From: UBA830 sp002295635
GTDB taxonomy: Bacteria; Pseudomonadota; Alphaproteobacteria; MPNO01; UBA830
Assembly: GCA_002295635.1 (NCBI GenBank)
Contig: DBHK01000016.1
Coordinates: 1-64,000 of the forward strand
DNA: 64,000 bases
Reading direction: 5' to 3'
Each line of letters starts with the position of its first letter. Position 1 is the stretch's first letter. Positions 1 through 8,413 of the stretch are shown piece by piece. The notes under the pieces are model-generated. The model was not told where the DNA came from. It saw nothing but the letters and a program-made list of their open reading frames with translations, and searched no databases. Position numbers and translations under genes: made by a program.

Positions 1-109
1 TTCGCCATTCGTCTCTACCTTTGCTTGAACCCGCTACCGCGGGCATTTCCGTTTCACCGCCTTACAGCAGCATTTCCGACACTTTCAGCGCCTCCACCAA
101 ACACCGATT

Positions 110-183
110 TGGAGCGGGTGAAGGGAATCGAACCCTCGTCGTAAGCTTGGAAGGCTTCTGCTCTGCCATTGAGCTACACCCGC
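110..183 (-). tRNA. tRNA-Gly (anticodon TCC)
   Basis: The minus strand folds as a complete cloverleaf. The acceptor arm GCGGGTG pairs with CACCCGC, the D arm contains AGCTCAATGG, the anticodon loop reads CTTCCAA (anticodon TCC), and the T arm GAGGGTTCGATTCCCTT is followed by an encoded CCA at 110-112. It lies downstream of tRNA-Tyr on the same strand. In many proteobacteria tRNA-Tyr and tRNA-Gly precede tuf, so an elongation factor Tu gene may lie just beyond the left edge; that is inference, and positions 1-109 hold nothing I can recognise. Confidence 0.97.
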
Positions 184-350
184 TTGCAGTAAAAGCTCTG
201 AGATTTTTCGTTATTTAGTCTAGTATGCCCATTCCTTGACAATTATGCCTCGGCAAAACCGAGAGCTTATATTCACCTTTAAATTCCAAACTCTAACTTT
301 TCATCGCCATTTGGCTCATTTACTAACCGCTTTACGCCCTCGATACGCTC

Positions 351-435
351 TGGTGGAGGGAGTTGGATTCGAACCAACGTAGGCTAAGCCAACGGGTTTA
401 CAGCCCGTCCCCTTTAACCACTCGGGCACCCCTCC
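351..435 (-). tRNA. tRNA-Tyr (anticodon GTA)
   Basis: On the minus strand the acceptor GGAGGGG pairs with TCCCTCC (one G-T pair). The anticodon loop CTGTAAA gives GTA. There is a long variable arm, as expected for a class II tRNA-Tyr, a T arm GTTGGTTCGAATCCAAC, and an encoded CCA at 351-353. The length of 85 nt fits tRNA-Tyr. It is read in the same direction as the neighbouring tRNA-Gly and away from rlmB. Confidence 0.97.
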
Positions 436-602
436 AATATTTCCAGACCTATGCTTCGTCGCGGACGAGCGGAATTATGGGATTTAGCGCCGATTGTCAA
501 CGTCAAAAAACGCGCAGCCAGCCGTTTCCGCCCACCGTCGAACGGCGCAACGGATAGACGGCCGGATTGCCCGCTTCCACCAAAGTCATTATAGAAAGAG
601 GT

Positions 603-1418
603 ATGGTGGCACGCAAGCGCATTCAAATTTCCGGAAAACACATTCCGAGACGCCGACAAACGACCCGGTCAGAACAAGCCAAGCCATCTAGCGATTTTGG
701 ATGGATATATGGTCAACATGCCTGCATGGCTGCTGTCGCCAACCCCAGAAGAAAAATTCATCGCCTAGTTGCCACTAGAGAAGTCGGGGCCTCATTCGCA
801 AATATCCATGCGGACATCACGGTCGAAATTATCAAAAGATCTGAGATTGAGTTATTACTGCCATCGGGTGCAGTTCATCAAGGCGTCGCCCTTCTTGCCA
901 GCCCTCTACCAGTCGTTACGGTCGCGGATATCATCGAACGCGCTAAAAAAAATGAACGCATCCTCGTCGTGGCGCTGGATCAGGTCACCGACCCGCAAAA
1001 TGTCGGCGCCATCATTCGTTCGGCATCAGCTCTCGGTGCTGATGCGTTGCTCGTACCCGACCGGCATACACCTGAGATTTCTGGTGCACTGACCAAAGCC
1101 GCCTCGGGCGCGGTGGAGAAAATTCCAATAATACGGCCTTCTAACTTGGTCAGAGCGTTGGAGACTCTAAAATCGGCAGGACTATGGGTTGTGGGTCTCG
1201 ACGTAGAGGCCCCCAATTCTCTTTCCGAAGTGGATTTGCCGGGCAAATGCATCCTTGCCGTCGGTGCAGAGGGCAAAGGGCTGAGACGTTTAACCTCAGA
1301 AACCTGCGATCTGAGAGCACACATCCCAATGATTGGGGATATACAGAGCCTGAACGTATCTGCAGGCGCCGCTATTGCCCTTTATGAATGGAGCAAACAA
1401 AAGGGGACAAAATATTAA
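603..1418 (+). CDS. rlmB: 23S rRNA (guanosine-2'-O-)-methyltransferase RlmB-like, SpoU/TrmH family
   Basis: A 271-residue SpoU (SPOUT) RNA 2'-O-methyltransferase. RlmB methylates G2251 in the P loop of 23S rRNA using S-adenosylmethionine. The sequence shows an N-terminal substrate-binding region (starting near IYGQHACMAAV), then the three SPOUT motifs: DPQNVGAIIRSA, the VGAEGKGLR turn, and the C-terminal knot SLNVSAGAAIALYEW. The start is placed at ATG 603 because AGAGG lies just before it; an upstream ATG at 567 is possible but adds residues with no family match. The gene is divergent from tRNA-Tyr, a common alphaproteobacterial arrangement. TrmH-type tRNA specificity cannot be fully excluded, but the length and N-terminal domain favour RlmB. 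Confidence 0.9.
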   Translation: MVARKRIQISGKHIPRRRQTTRSEQAKPSSDFGWIYGQHACMAAVANPRRKIHRLVATREVGASFANIHADITVEIIKRSEIELLLPSGAVHQGVALLASPLPVVTVADIIERAKKNERILVVALDQVTDPQNVGAIIRSASALGADALLVPDRHTPEISGALTKAASGAVEKIPIIRPSNLVRALETLKSAGLWVVGLDVEAPNSLSEVDLPGKCILAVGAEGKGLRRLTSETCDLRAHIPMIGDIQSLNVSAGAAIALYEWSKQKGTKY

Positions 1419-1516
1419 GTGTATATACACCTGATAACTCGATACAATCAAAACGATGATAATAATTTTGGCCGATTCTCTCGCCAAACTAGAATCAAGG
1501 TATCAATTGAAGAGAA

Positions 1517-1963
1517 ATGAAATCTGTTTTTTTGGCGATAATCGCGATCATCATCACCAATACAACTCCTCTAGGCGCTCAAGAGGCAGGGTCGGAACCA
1601 GTAATTATCACGATTGAGGATGTGGCTGAGGTGCGAAATAGCATATTGGCTCAACTGTCCGCCTTTCGCGAAGATAATGCTATCGTCGCATTTTCATACG
1701 CGTCACGTGGAATTCGTCGATTATTCGATACACCCGAACTCTTTCTCGAAATGGTCAAAAAGTCATATCGGGAATTATATCGCCCTCAGTCATTTGAGTT
1801 TCGACCAACTACACAATTTGGTGATAAAGTTGTACAGCCTTTGGTCGTAGTAGGCCCATCGGGTTTGCCCAAAACCGTGGTCTACGTTATGGAAAAGCAT
1901 CCCGACGGGCAATGGAAGATCAGCGCCTGCTTTTTTGCAGATAAAATAGGTAAAACTATCTAA
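1517..1963 (+). CDS. DUF4864-type exported protein
   Basis: 148 residues. The N-terminus is a clear secretion signal (Lys2, a hydrophobic run to about residue 16, then a likely cleavage after LGAQ near residue 22). The rest resembles the DUF4864 family: a conserved stretch of the type ILAQLSAFREDNAIVAFSYA followed by SRGIRRLF and a C-terminal beta-rich part ending in WKISACFF, an NTF2-like pattern. No catalytic motif is visible. The protein probably acts in the periplasm. It stands alone, about 100 bp upstream of the molybdopterin hydroxylase gene on the same strand. Function unknown. Confidence 0.72.
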   Translation: MKSVFLAIIAIIITNTTPLGAQEAGSEPVIITIEDVAEVRNSILAQLSAFREDNAIVAFSYASRGIRRLFDTPELFLEMVKKSYRELYRPQSFEFRPTTQFGDKVVQPLVVVGPSGLPKTVVYVMEKHPDGQWKISACFFADKIGKTI

Positions 1964-2069
1964 GTACGTAACCCACTACGCCGAAAATAGGTGTTATTGT
2001 AATCAAACCTCGACCGTGGGATGTATTTATCTTTAGCGGAGTTATAGTGCAGTCGCCGAGAGAGGATCC

Positions 2070-4427
2070 GTGAATAACCGTACAGTAAATGATGCAACTG
2101 CCGTTCCAGGCCCCTTCGGTCAACCAGTACGGAGGATCGAGGATCCTGCATTGCTGACAGGTGCCGGCCGCTATGCTGACGACATCCATTTTCCCGGAAT
2201 GCTTCAGGTAGCCTTCGTTAGGAGTGCATTTGCTCACGCCCTCATCAAAAGTATCGACGTATCGGCTGCGCGAAATACCGCGGGGGTGCTCGCAGTCTTT
2301 ACGATGGATGATTTAAAACCGCATCTAACTTCTGATCGATTGTCTGTTGGCATGCCGAGCAAGGCCTACCAACAACTCCGCGACCGCCCTATTCTCGCAA
2401 CCTCTGAAGTCTGCCATGTCGGTGAGGCGATCGCCGTTGTAATTGCCGAGGACCGTTATATTGCCGAGGATGCTGCTGCGCTTGTCGAGATAGACTACGA
2501 AGTTCTACCAGCCTCCGCGGATCCAGAACTGGCCGCCCAACCAGGGTCACCCCTCGCCCATATAGACGCTAAACATAATACGCTTGCAGAATTTTCTATG
2601 GGTTATGGTGATGTCAAGAATGCTTTCTCAGGCGGACCGATCGTGCTGAAAGAGAAGTTCTCTCTTCACAAGGGGCTTGGGATGGCCTTGGAGGGTCGCG
2701 GTCTGGTAGCACGGTACGATCCGATGGAAGATCGCCTTGTCGTCTGGCTAGCAACGCAGATGCCGCACATGGCACAACGTATGTTCATCAACCTTCTTGG
2801 GCGGAATGAGACAGACACTAGGGTTATAACGCCGGATATTGGGGGCGGCTTCGGGCCGAAGCTGGTGTTCTACCCCGAAGATATCGTGGTCGCGACAGCT
2901 GCGTTGATGCTTCAAGCGCCGGTAAAATGGATTGAAGACCGCCGCGAGCACTTCACAAGCTCTACTCAGGAGCGCGATCAAATATGGGATATGGAACTTG
3001 CGGTCGACGAAGGCGGTAAAATACTTGGAATACGGGGTACCATGATCCACGATCATGGGGCTTATACCGCTCGTGGCGTCAATGTAGCGCAGAACGCCGG
3101 CAGCATCGTCCCCGGGCCCTATGAGGTTGCTAATTATAATTTAGACATAAAGCTTGTCTTGACTAATAAACCTTGCGTGACTCCGGTTCGTGGCGCCGGG
3201 TACCCGCAGGGTAGTTTCGTAATGGAGCGCCTACTCGACCGAGCCGCCGAAAAACTCGGGCTCGGTCGCGATGAAATCCGAAGGCGAAACCTTATTCAGC
3301 CAGAGAATATGCCATATACTCGGCCACTGGCGAGCCGAGCAGACCCCTCCATGGTGATTGATGAAGCTGATTTCCCTAGATGCATGGAAACTGCTCTTAG
3401 CAGTGCCGACTGGGAGGGATTTCCCAAACGTCAGTTAAGGGCGGCCGATCAGGGGAGGCTCCTAGGGATCGGGCTATCGGTTTATCTAAAAGGTTCGGGC
3501 CGCGGGCCATTCGAGGCTGCAACCGTACGCGTGGGGCCATCTGGCCGAATTAGCGTAACATCGGGGGTATCCGCGATAGGGCAAGGAACTCGAACGATGT
3601 TAGCGCAGATTGTTGCACAATCTTTAGGCGTAGGCTTGGAAGACATCGACGTGGTAATCGGTGATACTTCAGCAATACCTTACGGTATGGGTGCAGCCTC
3701 CAGCCGCCAAACCGTCACCGCTGGATCGTCCGCCCGAACCGCGGCGGAGGAAGTGCGCGACAAATCATTACGTGTAGCAGCACATATATTAGAAGCCTCT
3801 GAAAATGACCTTGAGATCGCGGATGGGCGCGTCAATGTCAAAGGCGTTCCCGGCATGTCTGTTAGCCTTGGTGAAATCGCGACACAGTTGGCTGGTGCTG
3901 CGACTGGCTTTGCCCTGCCCGCAGGCGAAAAACCTGGCCTTGAAGCCCATGCCGCGGATCAGATCGAAGGTCTTGCATTTTCTAATGGCGCTCATGTTGC
4001 TGAAATTGAGGTCGATCCCGAGACCGGTAATGTTAAGGTGCTCAATTATGTCGTTGCACATGATTGCGGCGTAATGGTCAATCCACTAGTGATCGACGGA
4101 CAGGTAGCGGGGGGGGCAGCACATGGTCTTGGCTTCGCAATGTACGAAAAAATGATATGGGACGACCAAGCACAACCTCAGTCGACCAATCTTGCAGAAT
4201 ACCTTCTGCCCGGATCAGCAGAAATGCCGAATATCCAAATTGAGCATATCGTTGTTCCCTCATCCCAGAACCCTCTAGGGGTCAAAGGTGTCGGTGAAAG
4301 CGGCCTAGTGCCGGTTCCAGCGGTGATTGCCTCCGCGATTGAAAACGCTTTAAAAGTTCACCGCGTCCGTATCAATGATATTCCAGTAAGTCCCACCGAT
4401 ATACTCGCCGCAGTCAACGACGAATAG
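2070..4427 (+). CDS. xanthine dehydrogenase/aldehyde oxidase-family molybdopterin-binding large subunit
   Basis: 785 residues, the usual size for the molybdenum-cofactor subunit of the CoxL/XdhB family, which hydroxylates aldehydes, CO or N-heterocycles. The N-terminal a/b hammerhead domain runs from about residue 12 (RRIEDPALLTGAGRYADDI) to about 140, followed by the two cofactor-binding halves. Visible motifs are GGGFGPK, VRGAGYPQG, SGVSAIGQGTRTM and the C-terminal GVKGVGESG, whose Glu (about 743) is the catalytic base in this family. The CoxL-specific AYRCSFR loop is absent, so this is not form I CO dehydrogenase. Start GTG 2070 is supported by AGAGAGGA upstream. No FeS or FAD partner subunit is encoded beside it or elsewhere in the window, which is unusual. 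Confidence 0.85.
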   Translation: MNNRTVNDATAVPGPFGQPVRRIEDPALLTGAGRYADDIHFPGMLQVAFVRSAFAHALIKSIDVSAARNTAGVLAVFTMDDLKPHLTSDRLSVGMPSKAYQQLRDRPILATSEVCHVGEAIAVVIAEDRYIAEDAAALVEIDYEVLPASADPELAAQPGSPLAHIDAKHNTLAEFSMGYGDVKNAFSGGPIVLKEKFSLHKGLGMALEGRGLVARYDPMEDRLVVWLATQMPHMAQRMFINLLGRNETDTRVITPDIGGGFGPKLVFYPEDIVVATAALMLQAPVKWIEDRREHFTSSTQERDQIWDMELAVDEGGKILGIRGTMIHDHGAYTARGVNVAQNAGSIVPGPYEVANYNLDIKLVLTNKPCVTPVRGAGYPQGSFVMERLLDRAAEKLGLGRDEIRRRNLIQPENMPYTRPLASRADPSMVIDEADFPRCMETALSSADWEGFPKRQLRAADQGRLLGIGLSVYLKGSGRGPFEAATVRVGPSGRISVTSGVSAIGQGTRTMLAQIVAQSLGVGLEDIDVVIGDTSAIPYGMGAASSRQTVTAGSSARTAAEEVRDKSLRVAAHILEASENDLEIADGRVNVKGVPGMSVSLGEIATQLAGAATGFALPAGEKPGLEAHAADQIEGLAFSNGAHVAEIEVDPETGNVKVLNYVVAHDCGVMVNPLVIDGQVAGGAAHGLGFAMYEKMIWDDQAQPQSTNLAEYLLPGSAEMPNIQIEHIVVPSSQNPLGVKGVGESGLVPVPAVIASAIENALKVHRVRINDIPVSPTDILAAVNDE

Positions 4428-4507
4428 TAATACTTATAAATTTGCCGTTTTCGGTTTCTAACGGCATACTTGAATTTCATTATTTAAGCCAAGAATAGGA
4501 TCCCGTC

Positions 4508-5485
4508 ATGGCGCGTTTTGAGGATTTTATGCCCCAAGGTGTTATCCCGGCAACACTCGCAGCATTTGACACCGACTACCGGTTTGATTGGAAGGAGACT
4601 CGGAGGCACTTGGCCTTTGCGGCGGATGTTCAGGGCGTCACAGCAGTGACCGTCAACGGGCACGCGTCCGAGGTACATGCCTGCACTCTCGACGAACAGA
4701 CCCAGATGATGGACGAGGCAGGAGATGAGGTAGGCGATCGAACGCCTTTGATTTGCGGCGTTTATGCTGACGGAAGTAATATTGCGGCTGGTATTGCACG
4801 TATGGCAGATACCCACGGTGCATCGGCCCTCCTATGCTTTCCCCCAGCTTCAATGGGCATGGGCGGTATACAATATCGGCCAGAAATGGGCGTCGCTCAC
4901 ATGAAAATGATCGCAGATGCTACTGATCTACCAATGATTGTGTTCCAATACGGTAACGACTTAGCTTATCCAATTGATACCTTGGTCCGAATTTGCGAGG
5001 AAATCCCGAACGTAAAAGCTATTAAAGACTGGTCACCACCGCAGACACACGACCGGCATATTAAAACACTGCACGGACTGTCTCGACCTATCAAAGTGCT
5101 ATCTACCAATTCTGCGTGGTTGATGCCTTCGCTAGTTATGGGTGCAGATGGTCTGCTTTCGGGTGCAGGCTCTGTCATTGCCGACCTTCAAGTAGCTTTG
5201 TTCCAGTCAGTGCAACAAAATAACTTGGCCGCAGCTCAATCTTTTGCCGACCGCATTTATCACACAACGCAGGTCTTTTACGGCAATCCCTTCGCGGATA
5301 TGCATAACCGGATGAAAGAGGCACTGGTTCTTCTCGGTCGTCTTAAAGGCCCGGCCGTTGTACGTGCCCCACTTATGAAGTTAACCGAAACTGAGATAGC
5401 TCGGATTTCCGAAGCAATGAGCATAGCAGCTATAAAACGGGATGGTGCGGAAGGAATCGAGACCAAAATGCTCGCCGCCGAATAA
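4508..5485 (+). CDS. dihydrodipicolinate synthase-family (DapA-like) lyase/aldolase
   Basis: 325-residue TIM-barrel enzyme of the class I, Schiff-base aldolase family. The residues expected of the family can be placed: Tyr148 in FQYGND and the Schiff-base Lys173 in NVKAIKDW. It is somewhat longer than true DapA (about 290) and the N-terminus MARFEDFMPQGVIPATLAAF is typical of catabolic relatives, so I do not call it dapA. It follows the molybdopterin hydroxylase by about 80 bp on the same strand and may share its pathway, for example splitting or dehydrating a hydroxy-keto acid; that role is inference from position. The substrate cannot be read from the sequence. Confidence 0.85.
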   Translation: MARFEDFMPQGVIPATLAAFDTDYRFDWKETRRHLAFAADVQGVTAVTVNGHASEVHACTLDEQTQMMDEAGDEVGDRTPLICGVYADGSNIAAGIARMADTHGASALLCFPPASMGMGGIQYRPEMGVAHMKMIADATDLPMIVFQYGNDLAYPIDTLVRICEEIPNVKAIKDWSPPQTHDRHIKTLHGLSRPIKVLSTNSAWLMPSLVMGADGLLSGAGSVIADLQVALFQSVQQNNLAAAQSFADRIYHTTQVFYGNPFADMHNRMKEALVLLGRLKGPAVVRAPLMKLTETEIARISEAMSIAAIKRDGAEGIETKMLAAE

Positions 5486-5487
5486 CG

Positions 5488-6354
5488 CTAACTCTGGAGG
5501 AACTCTCTCATCCACCGCTCATAATCCTCGGCGCGGGTGACTGATTTAATCAACTCAGGCAAAAATTTCCCGTCAACAGAAACCGGTGGCTTACCGTCTC
5601 GCAACGCCATGAGGGTCTCGTAGGTTGCCTGGACGGACGCCATTAAAGGAGCATGCCCTTGCAAACAAATTCTTACGCCATGACGTGACAAGAATTCGGG
5701 ATCACCCAAGCAGCCACCGCCGGAGCCGCCGAGAAAAACGGGTATCTCGAGCGCATTCGATATCGCCTCAACCTGCTCCCTTTCGGTCACACCACTATAG
5801 AATACCGCATCTACTCCAACTGACTCGTAGGCTTGGCCTCGCGCAATGGCATCGTCGATCCCGTTAATACTTGCGGCTGCTGTCCGCCCGACAATAACAA
5901 GCGAGGGGTCCTGTCTAGCCGATAACGCTGCTTTCATTTTACCTACGCCCTCTTCAATCGCCAACACGCGAGTAGATCCAACAGCACCGAATGGCTGCGG
6001 CAGGTCGGTATCCTCGATTGTCAAACCCGCAACGCCCGCGGTCTCCAGTTCCTCTACCGTCCGGCGTACATTAAGCGCGTTTCCATAACCATGATCGGCG
6101 TCAACTAACAGTGGTAAATTTCCCGCGCGGTTGATCCGATAGGTTTGGTTGGCAAACTCCGACAAAGTCAACAAAACCAAGTCCGGCGCTCCAAGAACAG
6201 TAAGCGAAGCGACAGAACCGGCAAACATCCCGATCTCAAACCCAATATCCTCTGCAATCCGCGCCGAAATAGGATCAAATACGGAGCCAGGATGGTAACA
6301 AACATCTGTTTCAATCAGGTTACGGAATTTCTCCCTTCTAGGTGTCCAATACAT
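5488..6354 (-). CDS. isocitrate lyase/PEP mutase-family protein, oxaloacetate decarboxylase-like
   Basis: With the start at ATG 6354 the protein is 288 residues, very close to the length I recall for the Pseudomonas oxaloacetate decarboxylase PA4872. An upstream GGAGA at six bases supports this start over 6393. It shares with that enzyme YHPGSVFDPISARIA, LVDADHGYGNALNV (metal-binding Asp residues), and ELETAGVAGLTIEDT. Members are cytosolic Mg-dependent TIM-barrel enzymes that break or make C-C or C-P bonds next to a 2-oxo acid. It converges with the DapA-like gene (two bases between stops). Decarboxylation of oxaloacetate is the best guess; methylisocitrate-type lyase activity is less likely since the usual KKCGH-type loop is not evident. 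Confidence 0.82.
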   Translation of the reverse strand: MYWTPRREKFRNLIETDVCYHPGSVFDPISARIAEDIGFEIGMFAGSVASLTVLGAPDLVLLTLSEFANQTYRINRAGNLPLLVDADHGYGNALNVRRTVEELETAGVAGLTIEDTDLPQPFGAVGSTRVLAIEEGVGKMKAALSARQDPSLVIVGRTAAASINGIDDAIARGQAYESVGVDAVFYSGVTEREQVEAISNALEIPVFLGGSGGGCLGDPEFLSRHGVRICLQGHAPLMASVQATYETLMALRDGKPPVSVDGKFLPELIKSVTRAEDYERWMREFLQS

Positions 6355-6475
6355 TGCGGCTCTCCAACTTTTCTTAATCGCCATTGCTTGCATGGGGGGC
6401 AGCCATAATCAAGCCGTTGTTACCTATTTCCTTGTTGCCGAGGCAAAGCGAATGTATACCACCCCCGGTCATGGG

Positions 6476-6551
<76 letters not shown>

Positions 6552-7060
6552 CCTTTATCCATATAATAACAATGATTTATAGAAAATACGATTAGCCGTT
6601 GTGTTTTCTTAATCTGACAAAGGGACGTTTAAAGGGACAATCGTCAGAAACCGTCTAATAGTTCGGCATTGCGGATTACACACACAAGCGCGATTTTTTT
6701 CGTTGTTCTTTTTATGGATCTTTTATCGGCCTAAAAAATCACGTCCAGTATTCATATCAGTGTGAAAATGAAGTCCATGGTGTTCTGTCTCCGCTTTCCG
6801 TAGCAATACATTATACAGGTAAAGATTTTTTTACTCTTGCTATTCTATAAATCCTGTAGCGGTGGGTCGGGCAAGGATGAAACGATTTTTTATAGGGGCC
6901 AGAAATGTGTATATATCTGGTGGTGACCACACTAAAAAAGCCAATGTTTTTGGTTCAGTCTGCTATAGTGCTAGGGATTAACTAATCAAGAGTCGCAACT
7001 GATCGATGAAAAAAACTCCAATGGACTTCGTTTCTAACTTCATCATGCCTGCGAAAAAAT
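6552..7060. other. 509-bp AT-rich intergenic region between tRNA-Thr and the HD gene pair
   Basis: No protein or RNA gene recognised apart from the short leader-like ORF at 7006-7083. It holds a short direct repeat AAAGGGAC at about 6620 and 6633, T-rich tracts near 6700 and 6830, an imperfect dyad GTGGTGACCAC near 6922-6932, and a promoter-like stretch near 6955-6970 (TATAGT as a possible -10). Base composition is more AT-rich than the flanking housekeeping regions. The promoter of the HD genes is probably here. Confidence 0.5.
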
Positions 7061-7083
7061 ATGTTAAAAAATATAAAGGATGA
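7006..7083 (+). CDS. possible 25-codon leader ORF upstream of the HD-GAF gene
   Basis: ATG 7006 opens a 25-codon frame ending in TGA at 7083, inside the start of the next gene (ATG 7061), so its stop lies 20 bases past that start. The product would be short, basic at its C-terminus (AKKYVKKYKG) and without a family match. Overlap of a short frame with a downstream start is typical of translational coupling, but there is no strong ribosome binding site before 7006. It may be chance. Low confidence. Confidence 0.22.
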   Translation: MKKTPMDFVSNFIMPAKKYVKKYKG

Positions 7084-8413
7084 TTTTATTTATCGTCTGG
7101 AGCAAAAGCGGCAGGAGATACTCCCGCAGAGCCCACCAGAATATCTGAATATAATAGCTGATGCGGTTCACACTTCTATGAATCTCATTAGTCGTTCTGA
7201 TGCCCTATATCATGACGTTGAGCATACGTGCATGGTAACATTGTGCGGTCAGGAAATTTTTGCTGGAAAGAAAACACTAGAAGGAGAACTTAACTCTTTC
7301 GATTGGCTCCACTTCACTGTCGCATTGCTATTCCACGACATAGGATATGTGAGAAATATTCTCGGCGGTGATAGTGAAGTGTCACAGCTAATTAACGCTG
7401 AGGGTAAAACCCTAGCCTTGGGGAGTGGCGACACCGATGCCTCCTTGACACCATACCATGTTGAACGCGGAAAAATGTTCATAAATGAGAGAAATTGGCC
7501 AGACGAGATTGACTACAATTTACTTTCCGAACTGATCAGTTACACACAATTTCCGATACCTGACCATGGCGCAGCCAAATCAAAAGAAGAGGAAAAATTC
7601 CGTTCCCTAGCAGCACTGGTCGGATCTGCTGACTTAATAGGTCAGTTAGCCGATCCGATGTATGATGTAAAACTTCCTCGTCTTTTTTACGAATTTAATG
7701 AGACTGGATCGGCAGGTAAAATGGGTTATGAGACCCCTGCCGACCTCCGAACTGGTTATCCTACATTCTTTATTAACTTCGTAAGACCACATATCGGTGA
7801 AGCATTAAAATATCTGCAGGTCACTGATGAGGGGAAATCTTGGGTTTCGAGCCTGAATTATCACGTCTTTTCACAAAGTCATAAGGCTGAACTCGAGAAA
7901 AGCGGCATCGAACTTTTAAGTGAAATCACAAAAATAAATTCAAATAACTATACTATTGAGGAGCTGATCAGTCTTATCTTAGAGAAAATTTGTGAATACA
8001 AAGGATGGCCCCTGGGACATGTTTACGTCAAGGAAGACAGAGAAACTGAGACCTGTCTTCGTTCGATGAAAATTTGGTGCGTACAAATAGAAGATGAAAA
8101 AATTGAGCAGTTCAGAGAAATCAGTGACGAATATATATTCAAATCCGGTGAGGGACTTCCGGGAAGGGTTTATGACACAGGCTCGGTTCAAACAATTTTT
8201 GACGTCACAACCGATCCAAACTTTCCGCGCGCAAAATTAGCCAATGATATTGGGGTGAGAGGGGCATTTGCTTTCCCCTTGAGCGATCATTCGGGCGTGA
8301 AATACGTACTCGAATTTTTTAGCCCTGAGCCAGAAATGCTTAGCCCTTCAGTCTTAGAGTTGATGAAACACGTTAGCAACTACACAAGCAAGAGCTTCTT
8401 TGGAAATGATTAA
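7061..8413 (+). CDS. HD-domain phosphohydrolase with C-terminal GAF domain
   Basis: 450 residues. An N-terminal HD domain covers about residues 35-215. The metal ligands expected for the superfamily are present: His51 and His55 in YHDVEH, the His92-Asp93 doublet in LLFHDIGY, and Asp191 in GSADLIG; His133 may also contribute. HD proteins hydrolyse nucleotides, phosphodiesters or cyclic dinucleotides. From about residue 295 to the end a GAF-like sensor domain follows (GWPLGHVYV, GEGLPGRV, GAFAFPL are typical of GAF). There is no transmembrane segment, so it is probably a cytosolic signalling enzyme whose activity is set by a ligand at the GAF domain. It overlaps the next gene, a catalytically degenerate paralogue of its HD half. 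The substrate is unknown; the HD-GYP signature is absent. Confidence 0.8.
   Translation: MLKNIKDDFIYRLEQKRQEILPQSPPEYLNIIADAVHTSMNLISRSDALYHDVEHTCMVTLCGQEIFAGKKTLEGELNSFDWLHFTVALLFHDIGYVRNILGGDSEVSQLINAEGKTLALGSGDTDASLTPYHVERGKMFINERNWPDEIDYNLLSELISYTQFPIPDHGAAKSKEEEKFRSLAALVGSADLIGQLADPMYDVKLPRLFYEFNETGSAGKMGYETPADLRTGYPTFFINFVRPHIGEALKYLQVTDEGKSWVSSLNYHVFSQSHKAELEKSGIELLSEITKINSNNYTIEELISLILEKICEYKGWPLGHVYVKEDRETETCLRSMKIWCVQIEDEKIEQFREISDEYIFKSGEGLPGRVYDTGSVQTIFDVTTDPNFPRAKLANDIGVRGAFAFPLSDHSGVKYVLEFFSPEPEMLSPSVLELMKHVSNYTSKSFFGND

Noticed and set aside
414..659. 81-codon minus-strand frame across tRNA-Tyr and the rlmB leader
   Set aside because: It overlaps a certain tRNA and the start of rlmB, and its product has no family resemblance.
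4428..4507. GCCGTT/AACGGC hairpin after the molybdopterin hydroxylase gene as a terminator
   Set aside because: The stem is six pairs with a long loop and lacks a T-run; too weak to call.
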